The notes under the pieces: model-generated
Database searches by the model: none
What the model saw: the letters and a program-made list of their open reading frames with translations, nothing else
What the model was told of the DNA's origin: nothing
Shown: piece after piece, positions 12,536 through 24,505 of the stretch
How positions within the stretch are numbered: the first letter of the stretch is position 1
Layout: every line of letters starts with the position of its first letter
Assembly: GCA_023079485.1 (NCBI GenBank)
Contig: CM041115.1
Location: 25,669,505-25,733,504, forward strand
DNA length: 64,000 nt
Reading direction: 5' to 3'
Source of the DNA: Archilochus colubris
Taxonomy: Eukaryota > Chordata > Aves > Apodiformes > Trochilidae
Translations under genes and position numbers: made by a program

Positions 12536-13190
12536 TGTGGCAATTGACCCCCTGGGGAGTGACATTCCTCAGGGGCAGCCTTCAGTGACTTTTTTGGTCA
12601 TGGATTACCTCACCTGCTGAGCTGGTGAGGAGCCTGATGGACACCCCCTCCTATGGTGGGGGGAACACCTTGGCTGATCCTTATGCCAATGCTGAACTGA
12701 ATGGGACTCCTGGCTCCTGCTGCAACTGACTGACATCTCTCCTTGGGGAACAAAGAAGTTGTGGTAGAACCGTGGGAATTTAGGGGCATATAAGGAGGCC
12801 CTTGTTTTGTCATCATGGTCGTCCTGCACTGACCCACCACCATCTTGCCCCATCCAGGATCAGAACACCATCTTGAACAAGAAATTCACTGGACAGCTGG
12901 ATCCCTGGTGGTGACGTTCTCTCTCATTTTTTCTTTTTTTTCCCACTTTCTTACTCTTTTCTCTCCCATTTCTCTCTCTCTCTCTCTCTCTTTTCTTGCA
13001 TCTTCTCCTTTTCTTCTCTCCCTATGTGCCTGGCAACATATTTGTCATACCTTCACAGGGTTCTATCATTTTGCTTCTGTCAACTGTCAAACAAAATTTT
13101 ATGCTTGCACTCAACCCTTGCTGGTTGGACTTTGTTCTCATGGATCAAAACAAACAAATAATTTAATATTACTTTGAACTGTAACAGTAC
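12536..13190 (+). mobile_element. Probable solo LTR of an endogenous retrovirus
   Basis: A block distinctly richer in GC than its surroundings begins with TGTGGCAATTGACC and contains a TATA-like CATATAAGG at 12787-12795. The sequence after it (CCCTTGTTTTGTCATCATGG, CCACCACCATCTTGCCCC, TGGTGGTGACGTTCTCTCTC) resembles the R/U5 part of avian ERV LTRs. A pyrimidine-rich stretch and an AAACAAATAATTTAATATT segment follow. I see no flanking internal retroviral sequence, so a solo LTR is the simplest reading. Neither a clear terminal CA nor a target duplication could be fixed, so the right boundary is approximate. The open frames here are unlikely to be coding. Confidence 0.5.
12971..12991. repeat. 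(TC)n microsatellite inside the probable LTR
   Basis: About ten TC units, within a longer pyrimidine-rich stretch from about 12920 to 13022. Confidence 0.85.
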
Positions 13191-16174
13191 TCACACTTAA
13201 GAGAGTCCATGAGAAGCATGGACTGTAAGAAAAATCCCAGAAGTGCTTGATCAGAAGAGTTACATGTGAAATGTTAAAGAACCAGTGTCAGATTTCTACA
13301 ACTTATTTTGGTTCTCTTCTAAGATTCTGAAGAGGAATGATTAAAGCTCCAAATAGAAAACTATTTCCAAATTTTGATTCACCTATTAAAGCCAAGACCG
13401 ACTGTCTGACACACCAGTCTGTCCTGCCTAAACAACATATCTCTGTACTTTCCATTTGTGCTATAAAACACCACAGGTTTTGTTGGAAAATGTCTCACTA
13501 GCCAGACCACAAAAGAATCCCTTTCCCATGGAGATGTCAGTCTGACTTTTCTCTTGTGTAAAGCTGGTTACATAAACATTCTAGAGAAGTCATTAAATGA
13601 AGAACAACTACTAGATTTTTAACCATGAATTTGAAAAACCAGTCATTGAAAGGGAAGGAGAAAGACAGTATGAGTTAGCTAAAGCTAGATTATGCAGACT
13701 GTACACACATTTTTTTTCTGGGCTTGTTTGTTTTATTACATATGCTATTTTTTATAGGTAAGGACTATAATTTTATACATATATATATATATTTAATCAT
13801 TCCAGCCTTCTTTAAATATTATGTCTGTGGTACTAAAGAGGGTACATAAACTTGTAACAGCAATCAGCAAACTTCCGTGACAGTCAGACATGAAATTTTG
13901 GTCAATATTTGACAAGGGCCACAATAGTTTCTAGTAGATGATTACAATGTGAAAGAGGCTCCTCTGTTCTGTTCTCTTTTCTGACTTGAGCATAAATATA
14001 GCATTTTCATCCATTGAAAGTTATCTTGTCCTGCCCCTCAGAAGGATAAACTCCCAACTAAGCTGGACAACTTGTCTGGTGATAAGTAGCATCTGTCATT
14101 TTCAGTTATTAACTCCTGTACCAGAGGAAGTGTTCCAGTTTTGCCATTATGTCACAAGAAAGACTGTGGGAAAACATGGTTTTGGGAAGGATACATTTGT
14201 TAAAAGCAGATTTGCTTTTTACTTTTTTAGACCCTGATTTCAGGAAACACCTTGTTATATCTGTAGGAACATGCTGACAGGTTGCTATGAAATATTCTGA
14301 CAGATCTAAACACAGACTTTAGCAAAAAGGTAGATGAAGACTTCATCTGACAGAGGAACATTGCTGTGATCACACTGATATAGACGCATGAGCCATGGCA
14401 GATTGTGGTTATGGGTGAGGAGATGGCTAGAGGCCATCTGCTGCTCTTAGCAAATCTGCTTTTGCAATTCTGTGAAGACTGGGAGTTTTAATTTACACAT
14501 CTGCAATGGAAAAAAGAGGTAGTGGTGGATCCTCGTATGTAATAAATACAGCTGATGAACTCCCATGTTACCTGCATCACATGAGGTACAGTCATGTGGG
14601 ATTTGGTACCTGGAAAGCATCTATCAGAACTTGTGTGACTCAGGAAGGTTTTTTTAAAAAAAAAAAATAGTATTTTATTCAAGGATATTAAGTTTGTAAG
14701 TTTAGCTCTGTGGTTCAGAAAAGTACAAGAACAGAAGTCAGGCTACTATCTACTATTAACTGTACAATGCATAATATAACGATGATTGCTGTCTTTAATA
14801 TTAAAAATAGAACAAAATATTATATATAGTCAACTCATGACTTGTGTGGCTCAAAGTATTTTGTAAGCCTTATTTAATTAAGCTTCACAACACCTTTAAG
14901 CTAAAAGAGGTGTAGTAATTTTCTCCTGTACAACCAGATTAAGCTGTACAGAATAACATTAATTCTTTCTTTTTGTGTTAAACAGCTACTAATATTGCAA
15001 ACAGTTGCTGAAAGCGTAGTCCGTTTGTACAGTCATTTTAGCATTGACATTTTATGGAGTGTCCTGAAGCATCCTGAGAACAAACATATGCAAATATACT
15101 GCAAGAGTGGTTTATTGTAGTCAGAATATAAAGATTTTCTTTAAACTCTTTCTTTGGAGCCATCTGTTTAACCAAGCTCTTGACTCCTATGGGCAAACCT
15201 AGCAGCTACTGTAATGGAACTGCAGCGTGTATTGGAGAACAATAGACCAATTGGAAGTCTTTAACTGTTATTTTGAAGTACAAAAGATTAAGGGTTCACC
15301 ATAGTACCTTCAGATGCACAATACAGCTTTTTTGACTGAAGTCTCCAACTATCAAGTGGCTGCAGGCATAGTGAAAGATAGTAATAGCTATGTTATCAAC
15401 AATTCTAAAGAACTACAACTGGAGAACTCAAATAAGTACTTCAGGAAATTTTTCTAGAGGGTTTTTCAGGTGAGATTTTTATAATTAAAGAATGTGTTGC
15501 ATCAGAGAACTACCAGAAATATCCAAATCTATCTGTGCACCTAGGAAACAAAGGCATAATTTGATGTTGATTGTTTCCCTATAGAAGTTATTTTTTTCAA
15601 TTTATACAGCTTCTGATAAAAACTCCGTTAAATCTTCTGAGTAATACAATAAAGATGACACAGTTCTCTGCTCTTCACATTTCCGTCATTAGCTATATAT
15701 GGAGGTCTTTGTTTATGAATCAGGCAATGGGCTAAAAGGTTCTTTGGTTCATCTGTATTCACAAAATTTGTGTTTTGATATTAATAGCCTTCTTCACTTT
15801 AATAATGTAAGCAGTAAATCTAGAGCAGTACTACAATGATTTCTGTGAGTCCAGAAGACTTTCTCCCTAGAGCCAGCTGCCATGTTGTCTTCATTCCTAA
15901 ATTTGCCTTTAGATCCCATGCTGCTGTATATATTTCACATCAACAAGGCTGAAACAGTAATTAGTATTAGCTTGTGAAATAACTCAGGTTTTCTCTAGCA
16001 TATTTAAAATAAAATCTAACAAATTCAAGGGCACAAAATATGTAGAATGTCTTTAGTGAACATTTGCTGAAGTACAATGTAAATGACATATTTAGTTTCA
16101 CAAAACATTATGGATTTATATTGGTTTCACTCTTGTACACTATTTTTACTTACTTGTTCTGCCTTAGCATGTTG
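13191..16174. other. AT-rich unique DNA, no gene seen
   Basis: Unique sequence with a short (AT)n run near 13780-13795 and an A-rich run near 14654-14668. I recognise no exon or repeat. Confidence 0.5.
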
Positions 16175-17935
16175 TCATAGAATCATAGAATGGCAAGGGT
16201 TGGAAAGGAGCTTAAAGATCATCTAGTTCCAACCATGGGCAGGGACACCAACCACTAGATCAGGTTGCTCAACCATCCAGCCTGGCCTTGAATACCAGGG
16301 AGGGAGCACCCAAAACTTCCTTGGGCAACCTGTTCCAATGTCTCACCACACTCAAATTAAAGAATTTCTTCCTAATGTCCAACCTAAATCTCCACTCTTC
16401 AGGTTTTAAACCATTTCTCCTTTTCTTCTTGCTACATACTGGTGTAAAAAGCCCTACTCCAGCTTTCTTGCTGTCTCCCTTCAAATATTGGAAGGTTGCT
16501 ATAAGGTCAGCTCAGAGCCTCCTCTTCTTCAGGTTGAACAACCCCATGTCCTCAGCATATCTTAATAGGGGAGGCTCTCCAGTCCTCTGATTATTTTAGT
16601 GGCTCTCCTCTGGACACATTTAAGGAGCTCTATGTCCTTATGCGGGGGACTCCAGAACTGGACATGGTACTTCAGGTGGAACAGATTGAGGGGGAGAATC
16701 ACCTTCTTTAACTTGCTGTCTGTGCTCCTTTTGATGTAGGGCAGGACATGGTTGGATTTCTGGGCTGCAAGTGCACACTGATGGCTCATGTTAGACTTCT
16801 GGTCTACCACCATCATCCCAAGTCCTCCTCCTCAGGGCTTTCTGCTGTCTGGTTTTTTCCTTCCAACCTGTATTTGTGCATGGGATTGGCTCAACAGAGG
16901 TACAGAACCTTGCATTTGGCCTTGTTGAACTTCATGCAGTTTGAACGAGCCCACTTCTCAAGCTTGTCAACATCCCTCTGGATGGCATCCCTCCCCTCTA
17001 ACATGTTGACTTCACAACACAGTTTGGTGTTGTCAACAAACTTTCTGAGAGCGTGTTTGGTTCCACTGTCCATGTTGTTGACAAAGACATTGAATAGAAC
17101 TAGTCTGAGTACTGATCCTTGAGGAACACTGCATCACACATCTCCATATTGATTAATAGTCATTAATCCTAACTCTCTGGGTGCAAACATCCAGCCACTT
17201 ATATATCCAAAGAGTGGTCCATCCATCAAATCCATATTGTTCCAGTTTAGAGATTAGAATGTTCTGCAGGACACTGCCAAGTGACTTAATGAAGCTGTCT
17301 TGGCTGTTAGCAATCACCTCTCTGTTATACATGTACCATACCAGAGCCTTCAGGAGGATCTGCTCCATGATTTTGCCAGGCACAGAGGTGAGACTGACTG
17401 GCCTGTAGTTCCCTGAGACTTTGTTTTCCAGTTTTGAAAATGTTATGCTACATTTCTCCTTTTCCAGTCAGCAGGAACTTCACCAGACTGCCATGACTTC
17501 TCAGATATGATGGACAGTGGCTTTGCAACTTCATCTGCCAGTTCTTCCTGGAGCCATGGGTGAATCCCACCAGATCCCATGGACTTGTTCACCTTCAGGG
17601 TGTTTAGGTGGTCTTGAACTTGCTCTTCATCTACAGTGGGGGGATCTTCCTCTTCCCTGCCTTTGGTTTCTGCAGCATAGAGGATGTGACCAGAGTGGTT
17701 GTCAGTGAAGGCAGAGTCAGAGTAGTCATTGGGTACCTCAGCCTTCTCTCCATCTTGGCTGACCAGCTCTCCCATTTCCTTCTGTAGTGGGCCCTAGTCT
17801 TTCCCTAGTCGTCTTCTTAGCATTGACATACCTATATAAACTTTTCTTATTGCCCTTACCCCTGCTTTCTAGATCAATTTTTCTCTGTGCTTTTTCTTTC
17901 CTAACCTGATCTCTTGCTTTCTCTGAAAGAATTTT
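16175..17935 (-). mobile_element. CR1 LINE, 1.76 kb copy with decayed RT
   Basis: Read on the minus strand, from 17935 down, the copy holds several blocks. First is the linker before RT (a KKSLYRYVNAKK-like region near 17820-17870). Next come VDEEQVQDHLNTLKVNKSMGSGGIHP and [20 protein letters not shown] (17443-17775), then the [13 protein letters not shown] block and a [12 protein letters not shown] block. Motif C, VQRRATKIIRGLE and the 3' end follow, with the tail ATTCTATGATTCTATGA near 16175-16190. The enzyme is dead. The segment with RT catalytic motif A (FSKAFDT) is deleted between the SQDSF and LQNILISKL segments near 17260-17290. The motif C equivalent reads FVDNTKL (the family has FADDTKL), which loses the second catalytic Asp. 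Further frame changes occur near 17073, 16816 and 16560. Confidence 0.96.
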
Positions 17936-18807
17936 AAGATTTTAATTTTGGAAAATGCTGCACTGCAATCTTAGTAGACAATAAGGACTCTCTGTGAATG
18001 AATATGCATGTTTCACATTGTGAACTCAGAAAAGAGAAGGGTAAAACTTCATGCCATATGAAGCAGCAAAATCAGAGAATTCTGTTCTAATTATCTCAAT
18101 TTTACTTTCCCTCTCCAGCTAACAATGTAGTCACTAATCTTGGACACATTACAGTGACACGGCATTGACAAATACTTCAGAGGAAGGCCATTTATTTTGC
18201 ATATTTGAAATCCACTTGATTTTGGTGTAAAAAGAGGTATTAAGAGGGCAAGACTTAGTTTTAAAAAAAGACCTTTACTACAGAAATTTTTTCTGAGTTT
18301 GACTAGTAAATTGGCAAATCAAAGAAATATAGATACTGAGATTTTCTACTTAGGTCTCAGAAGAAATCCTTATAGCATATGAAAATCCCGCTTACTTTGA
18401 GCAAGGCTAGGACTGAACTTTGAATTAGCAGTTACTTTCCAACACAAGTTTCTTAAATAAAATTCATTTTACTCTATAGTAAAAATAGATAAGGACAAAA
18501 GCAAAGAACTTGCATTCTTTGAGGAATAAAAAGAGTAGTTCTACAAAGCAGACAACAATGTCCTAGACACTGTGACCAGGAAATTCTGGTAGAAAAAAGG
18601 ACAGATGCATTAACCGATGTCCCGTTACATAACTCAGAGTACAAACTCTTAAGTGTAAAGGCAAAATAATGAGTAAGACAAGTAATAACTCTGAATATGA
18701 TTTTGTTAAGAATATTCCATGTTTATTCCTGGAGCCAGGTTCCAGAATGTTCACTGTAAGTATCAAGTAACAGTTAGGGAAGATCAGTCTACTTAACTTG
18801 ATTATTA
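17936..18807. other. AT-rich unique DNA between CR1 copies
   Basis: I see no gene or repeat in these roughly 870 bases. Confidence 0.5.
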
Positions 18808-18870
18808 CAGAATCATAGAATGGTTTGGATTGGAAGGGACCATAAAAATGTATTAGTCCCTACCAGTTAG
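18808..18870 (-). mobile_element. CR1 3' terminal fragment
   Basis: This is about 60 bases matching the reverse complement of a CR1 3' end: ACAGAATCATAGAATGGTTTGG, TTGGAAGGGACCATAAAAATG, TAGTCCCTACCAG. It lies within about 40 bases of a CR1 copy on the opposite strand. Confidence 0.8.
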
Positions 18871-18904
18871 TATCTTTGTAGAAAATATGTTCAACCATAA
18901 GAGT

Positions 18905-20550
18905 GTTTGTAGGATGGTGAGCTAGTCCTTTGTTCTGCCACCTCAGTGGCCATGCAGCAGCAAAGACACAAGGGTTATTGATGCATTAGAAAATGTGGAA
19001 GTACCTGAGAATGGTCAGGTAGGAATTAGGGCTTCTTCTCTCAAAAACGTAGTGGGATCAGTAGCCCAGCACCACATCTACACCAGTGCAGGCAGCATGG
19101 AAAACAAACAGGAGGAGAAAGCAGCCATTGTACAGAGGGAAACCTATAATTAAGCTGCCATCACAGAAGCATAGTGGGATGACTCTCACAACTGGAGTGT
19201 TTCAATGGCTGGTTACAAACTCTTCACAATAGATAGCAAGCAAGGGAAGGTGGTGCGCTAATCCTGTTTGTTAGCAGTCATCAGTCCCAGTCACCTTGGC
19301 TCTGTGAAAGGTAGGTGCTGCTTGACTAACCTGATTTCTTCCTCTGGAAAATGGAATCTCTCCCTTAGTGAGCATAGGAAAGTCTGTGGCTGTTGTCTGC
19401 CTGGACTACAGTAAAGCCTTTGGCAGAGTTTCCCACAGTATTCTCCTGGACAAACTGGCAGCTCATGGCTTGGATAGGCAGGTAAAAAAAACCTGTCTGC
19501 ATGGCTGGGGTCAAAGTGTTGTGGTGAATGAAGTTAAGTCCAGTTGGTGGCTGGTGAGAAGTAGCGTTTGCCATGGCTCAGTGTTGGGGTTAGTTGTCTT
19601 TAACATCTTTATCAATGATCTAGACGAGGGTAATGAGTGCACCCTCAGTAAATTTGCAAACACTAAGATAAGTGGGAGTGTTGATCTGACTGAGGGTGGA
19701 AGGCTCTACAGAGGGACCTGGACAGGTTGGATTGATAGGCTGAGGCCAAATATATGAAATTCAACAAGACTAAGTGTCATGTGCTGGAACTTAGCTCACA
19801 ATAACCTCATGCAATGCTACAGTCTTGTTGAAGAGCGGCTGGAAAGCAGATTGGTGGAAAAGGACCTGGGGTCAATAGCCAACTATGAGCAAGCAGTGTG
19901 CCAAGAAGGCCAACAGCCTAGCTTGTATCAGAAATAACGTGGTCTTAGGAGGTGTTCGTCCCTTTGTACTAGTCATTGGTGAGCTCTTACCTCAAATGCT
20001 GTGTTCAGACTTTGGGCACTGGTGAGGTCTTACCTCAAATGCTATGTTCAGACTTTGGGCACCTCAGGCCATGGAGGTGCTGAACCATGTCCAAAGAAGG
20101 GCAACAAAGCTGCTGAAGGGTCTAAAGCACAAGTCTCATGAGAAGCAGCTGAGGGAACTGGGGTTGCTTTGTCTGCAGAAAATGAGGCTGAAGGGAGACC
20201 TTATCACTCTCTACAACTAGCTTAAAGGAGGCTGTAAAGAGGTGGGTGTTGGTCTTTTCTTCCAGGTAACAAGTGATGGTATGAGAGGAAATGGTCTCAT
20301 ACTGTTCCATGAGAGGTTTCAATTGGATGTTAAGAAAAATCTATTTACTGAAAGAGTTATCAAGCACTAGAACAAGTTATCCTGAGAAGTGGTTGAGTTA
20401 CTGTTCATGGAAGTATTTAAAAGACAGGTAGATGCTGTGCTTAGGGACATGACTGTGGTGGTGGACTTAGCAGCGCTAAGTTAATGGTTGGGCTTCATGA
20501 TCTTAAATGTTGTTTTCAACAAAGAAAAATTTCTGTGTTTCTGTGAGAAG
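18905..20550 (+). mobile_element. CR1 LINE with endonuclease and RT pieces, internally deleted
   Basis: The left part (18905-19285) matches the CR1 leader and the start of the ORF2 endonuclease: a GTGGAAGTACCTGAGA leader word, then a TSAGSMENKQEE-like segment and an ITEA-stop-WDDSHNWS segment. The last corresponds to the ITETWWDDSH block, which holds a catalytic Glu. Most of the endonuclease and the RT N-terminus are then missing. Sequence resumes near 19310 at the [11 protein letters not shown] block. An open frame at 19368-19757 covers RT motifs A to C, but with damaged sites: motif A LDYSKAFG (usual KAFD) and motif C FANTKIS (usual FADDTKL). The remaining 3' part runs to GGGCTTCATGATCTTAAATG and a decayed TTTCTGTGTTTCTGTGA tail. 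An exact-unit 43 bp duplication lies at 19978-20063. Inactive. Confidence 0.95.
19978..20063 (+). repeat. 43 bp tandem duplication inside CR1
   Basis: Two adjacent 43-base copies, 19978-20020 and 20021-20063, each beginning GGTGAG and ending TTTGGGCAC. They differ at about three positions (C/G, G/A and T/C). The segment encodes the RPHLEYCVQFWAP-like part of CR1 ORF2. Confidence 0.95.
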
Positions 20551-20876
20551 TTAAATTGATGGCTAAATAACTGAATGTTTCTGTATCTGGGGCTGTCAAG
20601 GAAATCAAGTAGCTTGATTTTAAGAATATCTTGTACCTTAAAAATGTATTGACCTAAACAAAGACAAGTAATTTCCAATCATAAAACAAGCTTGTTTTGA
20701 AAAAACAGATTCTCCCAGTTTACATTTTCAATAAAAATGTGTGGAAGGCTTGGGAAGCACTAAAAATTCTCCAAGGAGAGCTCATTTTGCCCCTTTCCCC
20801 TGAAACAAAACAAAGCAAAGCAAAACAAAGCAAAGCAAAACAAAACAAAACAAAACAACACTTTTTATTAAGACAT
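20551..20876. other. Spacer with A-rich pentanucleotide repeat
   Basis: About 325 bases between a CR1 end and a solo LTR. It holds the (CAAAG/CAAAA)n tract and the left target duplication of the LTR, GACAT at 20872-20876. No gene. Confidence 0.6.
20804..20858. repeat. (CAAAG)/(CAAAA)n pentanucleotide microsatellite
   Basis: About eleven five-base units alternate between CAAAG and CAAAA, ending CAACAC. The tract lies 18 bases left of the LTR that starts at 20877. Confidence 0.95.
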
Positions 20877-21916
20877 TGTCATGGTTTAGGCACAACTGGT
20901 ATCAACCAGACCTCCGATTGCTCTCCCCCACTCTGGGACAGGGAGGAGAAAATCCATCTAAAGCCTCATTAACTGAGACAAGGACAGGGAGATTTTCAAT
21001 CACCAGTTAACAGTAACAGACAAAATCCAGACAGGTTCAACTTGGAAAGGAAAAAACCTAATTTAATCTATAAGGAGAAAGAGAAAACTTGGCCAGATCT
21101 TAATACCTCCTCCCAGCAACATCTCTCCCTTCTTCCTGGGCCCAAATTGTTTAACTGCTGCCTCCCCCCTAGTGGCACAGGAAGACGAGGAGTGGGGGCT
21201 TAGGGTCAGTTCCCCACATGATGTTTCTGTCATTCCTTTCTCCTCAGGGAGAGGACTCCTCACATTCTTCCTCTTCACCAGCACGGGGTCCCTCCCACAG
21301 GGGAGTCCTTCAGGAACCCCTGGGACATGAGTCCCTCCCACAGGTGCAGTCCCTCAGGAACTGCTCCAGCCCGGGCTGCGCACAGAGTCACGGCTTCTGA
21401 GGGAGCTGTCACCCCCTCTGGCACGGCGTTCTCCAGGGCTGCAGATCCACATCTGCCCTTCTGCATGATCTTACACAGACTGCCACTTCATGTCTGCCCC
21501 CCTGTGACACTTCAAGGGCTACAAATCCGTATTTACCTCACTGTACTTTTTCAGGGACTACTCTACCATATTCCGTAGGCTGCAGGAGTCCAGCTGCCAT
21601 CTCACCATGGGCTGCAGGGAAATCTCTGCTCGGGAACCTTTCTCCCTCCTTCTTCACTGACCTTGGTGTCTTTGCTCCAGCACTGCTCTCTCACCTTCTC
21701 CTCTCCTCTGCTCTGCAGGTCTCTTTATTATATTTTTTGCAGTTTTGTTTCACCTTCCTTGACTATATTACAGTGGCACATCCACCTTCCCATATCTGCT
21801 CAGCCTTGGGCAGAGGTGGGCAGGGATTGTAACCAGGGGAGCTTCCAGCAGCTTCTCACAGGAGGCCACCCCTGTGCACTCCCCCCGGCATCCAAAACAC
21901 CCCAACGCTAACCCCA
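20877..21916 (-). mobile_element. GC-rich ERVL-like solo LTR, about 1.04 kb
   Basis: On the plus strand the block runs from TGTCATGGTTTAGGCAC to CGCTAACCCCA, so in the minus direction it starts TGGGGTTAGCG and ends with AACCATGACA, the TG...CA form of an LTR. Flanking five-base words are GACAT (20872-20876) and GACAG (21917-21921), a target duplication with one mismatch and of the length usual for ERVL. On the minus strand there is a TATAATAAAG-type AT-rich word near 21725 and an ATTAAA polyadenylation-like signal at 21062-21067. Between them is a long GC-rich stretch of degenerate repeats about CTGCAGCCCATGG / GGGAGGGAC. I recall this layout from avian ERVL-type LTRs. Internal viral genes are absent, so this is a solo LTR left by recombination. 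The open frames in it (for example 21063-21341, 21327-21578) are not genes. Confidence 0.85.
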
Positions 21917-21921
21917 GACAG

Positions 21922-24505
21922 AAGTAAAAGGACTGAAAAAACCCTCTTAATGGCTATCAGAATCTTTTAATTGACTACAACGATTTGTTTTTAAGATACA
22001 TATCCACATATATGCTACTTTAGTTACTTTAATTATTATCAAAGCAGATTTTTTTTTCTCAGGAGAGTATAAAAATAAATTTCCTCCTGCTAACTTTTCT
22101 TCCATGTTGTTGTCTGAGAAGGAGATACACTGTTTCTAGTAAAATGTCTCCAATATCTTGGTAGAGAGAGTATTACAGGTACGATATGGGAAAAGAGGGA
22201 GAGACAAGTATGAGAGCAATGATTCCACTTAAGATAGGATTAATATATTGTAATAGTTACATTTATACATAGACAAGTAGGCTGAAAGGTCTAGCTTTAG
22301 AGTTCATAAACCTCAGTGATAGGTACTGGTTTGAAGTTTATAGATGCTGAATACAGATGCTATGTTACAACCAACTAGAGATTGTCTATCAAATGCAGAC
22401 GATTTCTAAGAATGTCATGGCTTTAATTTAGCAGCTGTCAGACTTCAAGCCTTAGGAAACCAGCTGTCACACCACACTGTTCAAATGTTGCCCTTAGCTG
22501 TAGGATGTTTGTCTTGTCATTATGGTTAGCACAGAGCAGGCAAAAGACCAGCTTGGTTCCAGTAACTAAGGTTCCAAATACAGCCTCCTGCAGGCCAACA
22601 AGTTTTAAAAAAGAAAAAGAGAAGAAAGATGTCTATTTCTGAATGATATAGTAATAGTAATAAAATAATAATAATAAAAATATAAAATTTTTAATACAAA
22701 TAAGTTTTTGAATGAGGAACCAGACTTTACTGATTTTTTTCTTACTGAGACAGAATATGCTTTAGTAATATAGTAATTGGGGCCCAGATTAACCACGACC
22801 TCTCACATAAGACCCCAGCAACTGGAGAGGTAAACATTAAAAGTACAGACTGAGTAGTATTATCAGGGAAAGATATAGTCAGTGATCTTGGCTACAACAT
22901 GACTACAGTTATATGTAGTTTTTAGCTTGAATTAGGAGTTAGTTCAAGCTTTTAATTTTGTATTGGTGTTTTAGGTATAACCTGAAAAAATGCTTGGAAT
23001 TAGGAAATTCTAACTTGTTAGAAATTAAGCAGTTAGTGGCAAATTGGAAAGAATTTACCTTAGTACAGAAGTAAATATTTTAATGTTTCTTTTTAAGACT
23101 GTTTATGAGCTTTTGTAAACAGGAGTGGTGTATCTAAATCCAAAAATACAAAATACTAAAAAGAAAAGAAGAACTAATCTTCTTACTCACTTATAAGGAT
23201 ATCTTACTCATTTATAAGGAACTAATAAATAGCTAATATAGACATCTAGTTGAACTTATAATGAATTAAGAACAAATCAGTGAAATTAAAACCTTAACTG
23301 GCAGAGGAAATTTATGCTTCGTTTTGCTATGGCAATGAGACTGACTGTGGGATGTAGAGCCAAGGGATATGCTGGAAAGCTGAAATAAAGAAGGTACAAG
23401 ACATAGTTATGTATCAATGAAAATTAGAAGTTAAGAAATTGAAATTGTCAGTGACTAAGGAAGACAATGAATCATTATTTACTGAGCAAGAGGCTAGAAG
23501 TGCTAATGAGCAATAGTGCACATTTCACACCCACAGGACAAGGCAAACATCAGAACAACACAACTAGGTAAAGAGGATTGGAAGGGAAACATGACTGGGA
23601 TCATATGTGATTAAAACTTCTTGGCATGAATTTTGAGAAACTACAGAAATGTTTTCCATGACAGAAACAACTATTTCAAAACACCATATCCTCAGATCAT
23701 AAAAAAGATTTTTATCAATTTGTTTTGTTGAAATTTTTTTCATTATTCTCCACAGAAAGAGGAAATTTCAGGAAGAGACGCTTCTTGAATAAAAATAAGT
23801 AACATAGTACTGCGTTCCTATGTAGAATAGTCATATGTCATGCAGCTTTAAATTGAGAGCTTAACACAAAACATAAGAGTAAACATCAGAGAAGAAAAGT
23901 GAAGAGAATTTGGGTGTCATCCAAGGGCATCAAGACCTCTCTTTTACATTTAACAAAAAAAAAATGTTATATTTTGTATTAGTTATATTCAAGTTGACTC
24001 AGCAGATGTAAACCAACTTTTTGGCTTCATTGAGGCCTATGTCATTTAAATACAACCAGGTCTGGCCTGTGTTTCGGTGATATCTATTTCTACTATTCTT
24101 CTGGGAAATCTTGTGTGGGATGAGAACAGTAGCAATGGTATTATGCATTTTCTGTGTGGTAGCCAATCGGCTAGCTGAAAGACATTTTCAATCTTTGCCT
24201 TGTATAAGGTCACACAGAGTGTTATACTCTCAGCTGGCAGTGAAGAGAGGATCAGTCAGAATATACAAAATCTGCCTGCTTCTTCAGGTAGAGGGAGGAA
24301 ACAGTAGAGAAATACTGGTCTTAGTTTGTTTTTCATTCAATTAATTGAGAATAGTAGGCATATGAAGGCACACGAAAAGTACATTTGGTATGAAAATACT
24401 AATTTTGGATAGCCCTCTTTCAAAGTAGAAGCAGTTCATAATCTCTGCCTCCTTTAGTTTCCAAGGTGGCGTAAAATGTCAGCATAGCTATTTTGATAAG
24501 GTTCC
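21922..24505. other. AT-rich unique DNA, no gene seen
   Basis: There is an (AAT)n-like tract near 22650-22690. An open frame of 77 codons at 24111-24344 has no recognisable family. The right end carries the left target duplication GTTCC of the next LTR. Confidence 0.5.

Noticed and set aside
12605..12853. Two overlapping minus-strand open frames rich in Gly, Ser and Pro
   Set aside because: They lie inside the probable LTR and overlap each other in two frames.
16288..17122. Plus-strand open frames of 100 and 124 codons
   Set aside because: They are antisense to a minus-strand CR1 copy whose sense frames match ORF2.
21063..21911. Several open frames on both strands in a GC-rich block, which could be mistaken for a gene with a CpG island
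   Set aside because: The block is a solo LTR with defined ends and target duplication; the frames come from its high GC and few stop codons.
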